Shown: piece by piece, positions 1 to 3,995 of the stretch
Layout of the letters: the number at the start of each line of letters is the position of its first letter
Position numbering within the stretch: the first letter of the stretch is position 1
Assembly: GCA_036271855.1 (NCBI GenBank)
Contig: DATAZV010000263.1
Coordinates: 1 to 6,985, forward strand
Origin: JAQGMJ01 sp036271855
GTDB taxonomy: Bacteria > Pseudomonadota > Gammaproteobacteria > Burkholderiales > JAEUOS01
Length of the DNA: 6,985 nucleotides
Direction of reading: 5' to 3'
Made by a program: the position numbers and the translations under genes
The notes under the pieces: generated by a model
Told to the model about the DNA's origin: nothing
Seen by the model: only the letters and a program-made list of their open reading frames with translations
Database searches by the model: none

Positions 1-311
1 AAGCGGAAAAAAACCGGGTAGAGATGGCCGAGGAACACCGCCAGCGCCACCAGCGCGATGCCGGTGTCGCCGACGCCATAGCGCGGGCCGAACTGGCGCG
101 CCAGCCACACCGCCAGCGCGCCCTTGGCGGCGTCACCCAGCAGGGTGAGCACGGCCGCGCCCTTGTTGCCGGAGCGCAGCACATTGGTGGCGCCGGGGTT
201 TTTCGAGCCGTAGGTGCGCGGGTCGGACAAGCCATAGGCCTTGCTGACGACGACGGCGAACGACACCGAGCCGATCAGATAAGCAATTACGCCGAAAAGA
301 AGAGTCTCCAT
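1..311 (-). CDS. plsY: Glycerol-3-phosphate acyltransferase PlsY, N-terminal part (runs off left edge)
   Basis: Integral inner-membrane enzyme that transfers an acyl group from acyl-phosphate (made by PlsX) to glycerol-3-phosphate, giving lysophosphatidic acid, the first committed step of phospholipid synthesis. I read 103 residues on the minus strand. A hydrophobic N-terminal helix (about residues 3-22, including GSVSFAVV) is followed by the family signature GSKNPGATNVLR (35-46), whose Ser and Arg belong to the first cytoplasmic catalytic motif. Next come a GDAAKG segment (59-64) inside a second membrane helix and a third helix ending FLGHLYPVFFR (93-103). The glycine-rich GGKGVAT motif expected next lies beyond the edge, so roughly half of the usual ~200 residues is missing. 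The ATG at 309-311 is chosen because the family starts directly at this first helix; the ribosome-binding site is weak. It is divergent from folB. Family assignment is secure. Confidence 0.93.
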   Translation of the reverse strand, partial: METLLFGVIAYLIGSVSFAVVVSKAYGLSDPRTYGSKNPGATNVLRSGNKGAAVLTLLGDAAKGALAVWLARQFGPRYGVGDTGIALVALAVFLGHLYPVFFR

Positions 312-359
312 GATTTATCTTTTAGAATGCGTGGATACTGTTCGCGATTCTAACAACAC
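312..359. promoter_or_regulatory. Divergent plsY/folB promoter region with inverted repeat
   Basis: This 48-bp, AT-richer spacer separates the start codons of plsY and folB, so both genes probably take their promoters from it or from just inside each other. It contains a perfect 7-bp inverted repeat, TTAGAAT (322-328) and ATTCTAA (347-353), with an 18-bp centre. Each arm carries TAGAAT, a 5/6 match to the sigma-70 -10 consensus, one on each strand. Read as -10 boxes they would start transcripts near 335 (towards folB, about 25-nt leader) and near 340 (towards plsY, about 29-nt leader). No convincing -35 box is visible for either, so the promoter assignment is inference; the repeat itself is directly seen. 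Confidence 0.4.
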
Positions 360-710
360 ATGGACCTGATCTTCATCCGCGATTTGCGCGTCGTCACCAT
401 CGTCGGCGACTACGCGCGCGAACGCACCAATCCGCAGCCGATCACCTTCGACATCGAGTATGCGATCCCGGGCACCGAGGTCTACGAGTCGGACAAGCTG
501 GTCAACACCATCAATTACGCCGCCGTCTGCGCCTGGGTGCAGCGCGAATGCGACACCCACCACTTCAAGCTGCTGGAGCGCATGGCGGACTACCTGGCGC
601 GCGGCATCATCACCGAATTCGGCACGCCCTACGTCAAGCTGGCGGTGGCCAAGCTGGGCATCATCAAGGGCGTCAAGCAGGTGGGCGTGATGGTGGAGCG
701 CCGCGCCTGA
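360..710 (+). CDS. folB: Dihydroneopterin aldolase FolB
   Basis: Cytoplasmic folate-pathway enzyme that cleaves 7,8-dihydroneopterin to 6-hydroxymethyl-7,8-dihydropterin and glycolaldehyde, and often also epimerises the substrate. The 116-residue protein has the normal family length and one FolB domain throughout. Recognisable features are the start MDLIFIRDL, closely like E. coli FolB (MDIVFIEQL), G16 and E21 in the first loop, the tyrosine of the NYA motif (Y53), the substrate-anchoring glutamate of LLER (E73), and the catalytic lysine K98 in VAKLG, where E. coli has SKPG. It ends GVMVERR, as the family does. The start at 360 is fixed by this N-terminal similarity, although no Shine-Dalgarno sequence precedes it. 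It is divergent from plsY and convergent with ybaK, whose stop codon lies only 10 bp beyond its own. No other folate gene is in the window. Confidence 0.95.
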   Translation: MDLIFIRDLRVVTIVGDYARERTNPQPITFDIEYAIPGTEVYESDKLVNTINYAAVCAWVQRECDTHHFKLLERMADYLARGIITEFGTPYVKLAVAKLGIIKGVKQVGVMVERRA

Positions 711-720
711 GCGCCGGCCA

Positions 721-1212
721 CTATTCCTGCAACGCACATTCAACCTGGATTGCGTCAAGCGTGCGCAAGATTTCCCCCGGCGCGATGCCGACCAGGAAGC
801 CGCGCCGCCCGCCGTTGATATAGATTTTCTCCAGATCGAAGATACCTTTCTCGGCATACACCGGCATCGCCTTGCGCAAGCCGAAGGGTGAGGTGCCGCC
901 GACCTGGTAGCCGGAATGGCGGCTTGCCACCTCCGGCTTGCACGGCTCTATGCTTTTCACCCCGGCCTGGCGCGCCAGGTTTTTGGTCGACACCTTGCGG
1001 TCGCCGTGCATCAGCACCAGCAGCGGCTTGGCGTCCTGGTCCTGCATCACCAGGGTTTTCACCACCGCGTGTTCGTCCACCCCGAGCTCGCGCGCCGACA
1101 CCTCGGTGCCGCCATGCTCTTCGTATTCGTAGGGATGCTCGGTGTAGGCCACCTTGTTCTGTTTCAGGAACGCGGTGGCGGGGGTTTCCGAGACGTGCTG
1201 TTTTTTTGCCAT
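721..1212 (-). CDS. ybaK: Cys-tRNA(Pro)/Cys-tRNA(Cys) deacylase YbaK (EbsC family)
   Basis: Trans-editing enzyme of the INS/YbaK superfamily. In characterised members it hydrolyses cysteine mis-attached to tRNA(Pro) by prolyl-tRNA synthetase and works as a complex with the synthetase in the cytoplasm. The 163-residue protein has the usual length (E. coli about 159) and one YbaK domain. The invariant lysine lies in VVKTLV (K52), and the substrate-pocket signature GGTSPFGLRK is at about residues 105-114. An N-terminal ATAFL-KQNKVAYTEHPY segment is also typical. I prefer the ATG at 1210-1212; an in-frame TTG six bases upstream would add two residues, and neither has a clear ribosome-binding site. 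It follows xerD by 40 bp on the same strand without a terminator, so it is probably the last gene of ogt-xerD-ybaK or xerD-ybaK. Enzyme family is certain; exact tRNA specificity is inferred from the subfamily. Confidence 0.93.
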   Translation of the reverse strand: MAKKQHVSETPATAFLKQNKVAYTEHPYEYEEHGGTEVSARELGVDEHAVVKTLVMQDQDAKPLLVLMHGDRKVSTKNLARQAGVKSIEPCKPEVASRHSGYQVGGTSPFGLRKAMPVYAEKGIFDLEKIYINGGRRGFLVGIAPGEILRTLDAIQVECALQE

Positions 1213-1252
1213 CGTCAAAGTTGAGGCGAACGCCGGAGGCTGATTTTAACGT

Positions 1253-2155
1253 TCAGCCGCGTGGATGGTGCTTGGCATGCAGATCCTTCAGCCGCGCCTG
1301 CGCGACGTGGGTGTAGATCTGGGTCGTCGAAATATCCGAGTGCCCGAGCAGCATCTGCACCACCCGCAGGTCGGCGCCGTGATTCAGCAGGTGGGTGGCG
1401 AAGGCATGGCGCAGGGTGTGTGGCGACAGCGCGGCGGCGGGAATGCCCGCGACGGCGCCGTATTTTTTCACCGAGTGCCAGAAGTTGTGCCGTGTCATGC
1501 CGCCGCCGCGCGCGGTGACAAACAGCGCATCGGCCGCCCGCGCACCCAGCAATGCCGGCCGCGCCTCATCGAGATAACGGGTGATCCAGTCCGCCGCCTC
1601 CTCCCCGAACGGCACCAGGCGCGTCTTGCCGCCCTTGCCGGAAGTGATGCGCACCACATTGTCGGTCAGGCTAACCTCGATGGTCTTCACCGTCACCAGT
1701 TCGGAGACGCGCAGGCCGCTGGCGTAGAGTAATTCGAGCATGGCGCGGTCGCGCAGGCCGACCGGGTTGCCCAAGTCCGGCGCCGCCAGCAGGGCCTCGA
1801 CATTGGCTTCGGACAACACCTTGGGAAAGCGCAGCGCCTGCTTGGCCGAATCCAGGTTCACCGTCGGGTCGGAGACGCGCTTGTTCTGCCGCAGCATCCA
1901 GCGATACAGGCGGCGCAGTGCCGACAGGCGGCGATTGGCGCTGCTGCCCTTGGCGCCGCCGGCAAAACGCGCGCTCACATAGGCGCTCAGGTCGCCTTCG
2001 CCGGCATCGGCCAGGCTGCGGCCATGTTCGCCGAGCCACGCCGCCAGTTGACCGAGGTCGCGCCGATAGGCTTCCAGCGACAGCTTGGCCAGGCCGTCCT
2101 CCAGCCAGAGGGCATCGCAGAATTCGTCGATCAGTTCGCCGTCGGCAGGACTCAT
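1253..2155 (-). CDS. xerD: Site-specific tyrosine recombinase XerD
   Basis: Cytoplasmic tyrosine recombinase that, with XerC and under FtsK control at the septum, resolves chromosome dimers at dif; it is a core chromosome-segregation gene, not a phage integrase. The 300 residues match XerD length (E. coli 298). The N-terminal SAM-like DNA-binding domain is at about 8-92 and the catalytic domain at about 110-292. All six catalytic residues are present: R149 (SGLRVSE), K174 (GKGGK), H246 and R249 (SPHTLRHAFATHLL), H272 (LLGHSD), and nucleophile Y281 (TTQIYTHV). The C-terminus, ending HHPRG, resembles E. coli XerD (HHPRA) more than XerC. The ATG at 2153-2155 is chosen because E. coli XerD homology begins there; an in-frame TTG at 2224 would add 23 unconserved residues. 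No strong ribosome-binding site is visible. It lies downstream of ogt and upstream of ybaK on the same strand. Confidence 0.96.
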   Translation of the reverse strand: MSPADGELIDEFCDALWLEDGLAKLSLEAYRRDLGQLAAWLGEHGRSLADAGEGDLSAYVSARFAGGAKGSSANRRLSALRRLYRWMLRQNKRVSDPTVNLDSAKQALRFPKVLSEANVEALLAAPDLGNPVGLRDRAMLELLYASGLRVSELVTVKTIEVSLTDNVVRITSGKGGKTRLVPFGEEAADWITRYLDEARPALLGARAADALFVTARGGGMTRHNFWHSVKKYGAVAGIPAAALSPHTLRHAFATHLLNHGADLRVVQMLLGHSDISTTQIYTHVAQARLKDLHAKHHPRG

Positions 2156-2242
2156 GGCGATTGTTGTGGGAACGAAATTGGTATTTGCCTCATGGGCCGC
2201 ATCATGGCGCAAATCCTGACACAAGCGGCTTCATCATGTCCA

Positions 2243-2270
2243 GCCGCGCGGACCCACATGAACGCGCGGC
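2243..2270 (-). other. GC-rich hairpin between ogt and xerD
   Basis: GCCGCGCG (2243-2250) and CGCGCGGC (2263-2270) are a perfect 8-bp inverted repeat, all G/C pairs, around a 12-nt loop. In the ogt/xerD transcript the stem begins 10 nt after the ogt stop codon. No run of U follows it, so it does not look like a complete intrinsic terminator; it could slow polymerase, protect the ogt mRNA 3' end, or be a chance repeat in GC-rich DNA. The rest of the 125-bp ogt-xerD spacer (2156-2280) shows no convincing promoter. Confidence 0.4.
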
Positions 2271-2280
2271 ACCACCGGGT

Positions 2281-2766
2281 CTACTTGACCGCAATCCCCT
2301 CGTGCGCCAGCAGCCAGCGCTTGATGCCGAGGTGAAAGCCGCCGTCGCCGGCATCGCCGAAGCCGCCCAGGCCGTTGGCCGCCAGCACCCGGTGGCAGGG
2401 AATCACCAGCGAAAACCAGTTGGCGCCGCAAGCCCCGCCGACCGCACGCGGACCGCTGCGGATGCGCCGCGCCACATCGCCATAGGAAAGCGTACGGCCA
2501 TGGGGAATGGCGGAAATCTCGCTCCACACACGGCGCTGGAACGCGCTGCCGCGCTCGGCCAGCGGCAGGTCGAACACGTGCGTGGGGTCGCGCAGATAAG
2601 CACGAATCTGCCGCACCACCTCGCGCGCCAGCGGGCTTTTCGGCGCCTGCGCGCGGATCGACGCCGGCAGGTAGATGGTTTCGGCCACCTCGCCGTCGGC
2701 GACGCGCACGCCGATATGGGCGAACGGCGCCGCCACCACCGCATCGAAGCGCAACAGCTCAGGCAT
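2281..2766 (-). CDS. ogt: Methylated-DNA-[protein]-cysteine S-methyltransferase (Ogt/MGMT family)
   Basis: Suicide DNA-repair protein that moves the alkyl group from O6-alkylguanine (and more weakly O4-alkylthymine) onto its own cysteine. The 161 residues comprise a short, poorly conserved N-terminal RNase H-like part (about 1-70) and the conserved DNA-binding/acceptor domain (about 73-158). Within it are the winged-helix segment GRTLSYGDVA (90-99, with Y95), the base-flipping arginine R107 in GPRAVGGA, the asparagine hinge N116, and the acceptor C124 in IPCHRV. The residue after the hinge asparagine is Trp, where many relatives have Pro. There is no Ada-type N-terminal regulatory domain, so it is Ogt-like rather than Ada-like. 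The ATG at 2764-2766 follows a strong Shine-Dalgarno GAGGAAA (2771-2777). It is divergent from qor and upstream of xerD on the same strand. A palindrome over its probable promoter suggests regulation. Confidence 0.94.
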   Translation of the reverse strand: MPELLRFDAVVAAPFAHIGVRVADGEVAETIYLPASIRAQAPKSPLAREVVRQIRAYLRDPTHVFDLPLAERGSAFQRRVWSEISAIPHGRTLSYGDVARRIRSGPRAVGGACGANWFSLVIPCHRVLAANGLGGFGDAGDGGFHLGIKRWLLAHEGIAVK

Positions 2767-2783
2767 CGCATTTCCTCGCAATT

Positions 2784-2802
2784 TCTCGTCCACGAGATTA
2801 TG
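2784..2802 (-). promoter_or_regulatory. Probable ogt -10 box with overlapping operator-like palindrome
   Basis: On the minus strand CATAAT (2802-2797) matches the sigma-70 -10 consensus at 5 of 6 positions and would start transcription near 2790, giving a leader of about 24 nt before the ogt ATG with the GAGGAAA ribosome-binding site inside it. The -35 is weak; TTCGCG with a 16-bp spacer is the best candidate. An interrupted palindrome, TCTCGT-CC-ACGAGA (2784-2797), shares its edge base with the -10 box and is centred on the predicted start site, where a repressor dimer would block initiation. The palindrome is directly seen; its role is inference. It does not resemble the CTG-N10-CAG type LexA box or the Ada box as I know them. 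Confidence 0.45.
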
Positions 2803-2812
2803 AACCAGCCCA

Positions 2813-2841
2813 CGGCGGCGCGAATGGTAAGCTAGCCGCCG
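2813..2841. repeat. GC-rich inverted repeat upstream of qor
   Basis: CGGCGGC (2813-2819) and GCCGCCG (2835-2841) form a perfect 7-bp inverted repeat with a 15-nt centre; allowing one mismatch it extends to 9 bp (2811-2819 with 2835-2843). It lies 26 nt before the qor Shine-Dalgarno sequence and upstream of the predicted ogt promoter. It could be a protein-binding site or a leader hairpin of the qor mRNA, but repeats of this kind arise easily in DNA this rich in GCC/GGC. I could not pick out a convincing qor promoter in the 2767-2879 spacer. Confidence 0.3.
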
Positions 2842-2879
2842 CGAATTCTGCATTCCCCCAAAATCCAAGGAGAGACAGT

Positions 2880-3854
2880 ATGACCAAGGCAATCCGCATC
2901 CACAAAAACGGCGGCCCCGAAGTATTGAGCTGGGAAGACGTGAGCGTCGGCGACCCCGGCCCCGGCGAGGTGCGCATCAAGCAGCACGCGGTCGGCCTGA
3001 ACTTCATCGACGTCTACTTTCGCACCGGCCTGTACCCGCAGCCCTTGCCCGCGGGACTGGGCATGGAAGCTGCCGGCGTGATCGAAGCCGTGGGCGCGGG
3101 CGTGACCCACGTCAAGGCCGGCGACCGCGTCGCCTATGCCGGCGGCCCCACCGGCGCCTACGCCGAAGTGCGCGTCATGCCCGCGGCGCCGATCATCAAG
3201 CTGCCGGACGCCATCAGCTTCGAGACCGGCGCGGCGATGATGCTGCAAGGCATGACGGTGCGTTACCTGATCAAGAAGTCCTATCCGGTGAAGGCCGGCG
3301 AAACCGTGCTGCTGCACGCCGCCGCCGGCGGCATCGGCCTGATCGCCTGCCAGTGGCTGAAAGCCCTGGGCGTCACCGTGATCGGCACCGTCTCCAGCGC
3401 CGAAAAAGCCGCCCTGGCGAAGGCGCACGGCTGCACCCACACCATCAACTACACCACCGAGGACTTCACCGCCAAAGTGAAGGAACTGACGGGCGGCAAG
3501 GGCGTGCCGGTGGTCTACGACTCGATCGGCAAGGACACCTGGGAAGGGTCGCTCAACTGCTTGCAGCCCCTGGGCCACATGATCACTTTCGGCAACGCCT
3601 CCGGCCCGGTACCGCCGGTGACGCTCAGCATCCTCTCCGCCAAGGGCTCGATCTACGTGCAGCGCCCGACGCTCAACACCTACGCCTCACGCCGCGACTG
3701 GCTCGAAGAAATGGCCGGCGACCTGATGGAAGCCGTCACCAGCGGCAAGGTGAAAATCGAGATCAACCAGCGCGTCGCCCTGAAAGACGCCGGCCAGGCG
3801 CAGGCAGCCCTCGAAGCCCGCAAAACGACCGGCTGCACGGTCCTGATGCCGTAA
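2880..3854 (+). CDS. qor: NADPH:quinone oxidoreductase, zeta-crystallin-type medium-chain dehydrogenase/reductase
   Basis: Cytoplasmic zinc-free member of the MDR superfamily, expected to reduce quinones or other electrophilic carbonyl compounds with NADPH. The 324 residues are the usual Qor length (E. coli 327). The N-terminal GroES-like catalytic domain (about 1-125) carries the QOR signature GLNFIDVYFRTGLYP (39-53), GMEAAGVIEAVG (61-72) and GDRVAY (81-86). The Rossmann domain follows, with nucleotide-binding AAAGGIG (147-153) and a VYDSIG segment. The cysteine/histidine ligands of zinc-dependent alcohol dehydrogenases are absent, as expected for quinone reductases. Start at 2880 follows an excellent Shine-Dalgarno, AAGGAGAG (2867-2874). 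It stands alone on the plus strand, divergent from ogt and convergent with spoT, and ends 19 nt before a strong bidirectional terminator. Family is certain; the physiological substrate cannot be read from sequence. Confidence 0.94.
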   Translation: MTKAIRIHKNGGPEVLSWEDVSVGDPGPGEVRIKQHAVGLNFIDVYFRTGLYPQPLPAGLGMEAAGVIEAVGAGVTHVKAGDRVAYAGGPTGAYAEVRVMPAAPIIKLPDAISFETGAAMMLQGMTVRYLIKKSYPVKAGETVLLHAAAGGIGLIACQWLKALGVTVIGTVSSAEKAALAKAHGCTHTINYTTEDFTAKVKELTGGKGVPVVYDSIGKDTWEGSLNCLQPLGHMITFGNASGPVPPVTLSILSAKGSIYVQRPTLNTYASRRDWLEEMAGDLMEAVTSGKVKIEINQRVALKDAGQAQAALEARKTTGCTVLMP

Positions 3855-3873
3855 AACGCAGCCTCCGTTTGAA

Positions 3874-3905
3874 AACAAACAGCCCGCGCAAGCGGGCTGT
3901 TTGTT
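3874..3905. terminator. Bidirectional intrinsic terminator between qor and spoT
   Basis: A perfect 14-bp stem pairs AACAAACAGCCCGC (3874-3887) with GCGGGCTGTTTGTT (3892-3905), closed by a GCAA tetraloop of GNRA type on the plus strand. The GC-rich upper stem and A/T-rich base place a U-rich stretch at the 3' side on both strands: TTTGTT on the plus strand for qor, and TTTGTTTTC on the minus strand for transcripts from spoT. The qor stop codon is 19 nt upstream, and the two flanking genes are convergent, which fits a shared terminator. Confidence 0.92.
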
Positions 3906-3922
3906 CGTAGCCTTTAAGTCCC

Positions 3923-3952
3923 AAAAAATCGTCCGGCTCCGCCGGCGATTTT
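3923..3952 (-). terminator. Intrinsic terminator of the gmk-rpoZ-spoT transcript
   Basis: On the minus strand a 12-bp stem (3952-3941 with 3937-3925, one bulged base at 3932) closes on a 3-nt loop (3938-3940) with a five-pair CCGGC/GCCGG core. It is followed directly by six T residues (complement of 3923-3928), the first four of which also pair in the lower stem. This is a textbook rho-independent terminator for spoT, 43 nt past its stop codon. On the plus strand only TTTT follows, so it may act weakly in that direction as well. Confidence 0.85.
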
Positions 3953-3964
3953 GCCCAGGTAGTC

Positions 3965-3994
3965 CACTCAAAAGCAGGGGTGTACTTTTGAGTG
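3965..3994 (-). other. Hairpin immediately after the spoT stop codon
   Basis: CACTCAAAAG (3965-3974) and CTTTTGAGTG (3985-3994) form a perfect 10-bp inverted repeat with a 10-nt loop. In the spoT transcript the stem begins one base after the TGA stop codon. The stem is only moderately GC-rich and no U-run follows on the minus strand, so it is a poor terminator by itself. It could stabilise the mRNA 3' end, assist the two terminators downstream, or bind a protein as a DNA palindrome. Confidence 0.55.
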
Positions 3995-3995
3995 C

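Noticed and set aside
315..857. 180-residue minus-strand frame opposite folB and the end of ybaK.
   Set aside because: In register with folB, overlaps the real ybaK gene in another frame, and shows no domain.
1253..2155. Tyrosine recombinase as a sign of an integrated phage, integron or genomic island.
   Set aside because: Length, end-to-end similarity to E. coli XerD and housekeeping neighbours identify XerD; no att-like repeats, tRNA gene or cargo genes are nearby.
2156..2224. Extension of XerD by 23 residues from an in-frame TTG.
   Set aside because: E. coli XerD homology begins just after the ATG at 2153-2155, the extension has no family similarity, and TTG lacks a ribosome-binding site.
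1918..2835. 305-residue plus-strand frame across xerD, the ogt-xerD spacer and ogt.
   Set aside because: Covers two well-supported minus-strand genes and their spacer, with Arg/Pro/Ala-rich sequence typical of a wrong frame.
2767..2892. Extension of Ogt by 42 residues upstream of the ATG at 2764-2766.
   Set aside because: The inner ATG has a strong Shine-Dalgarno GAGGAAA, and the extension runs through the divergent promoter region into the start of qor.
2832..3578. 248-residue minus-strand frame opposite qor.
   Set aside because: In register with qor codons, low-complexity His/Gly/Ala-rich composition, no family features; qor itself is unambiguous with a strong ribosome-binding site.
3874..3994. 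The clustered inverted repeats as a CRISPR array or a transposon end.
   Set aside because: The three stems have different sequences, are not regularly spaced direct repeats, and fit terminators between convergent genes.
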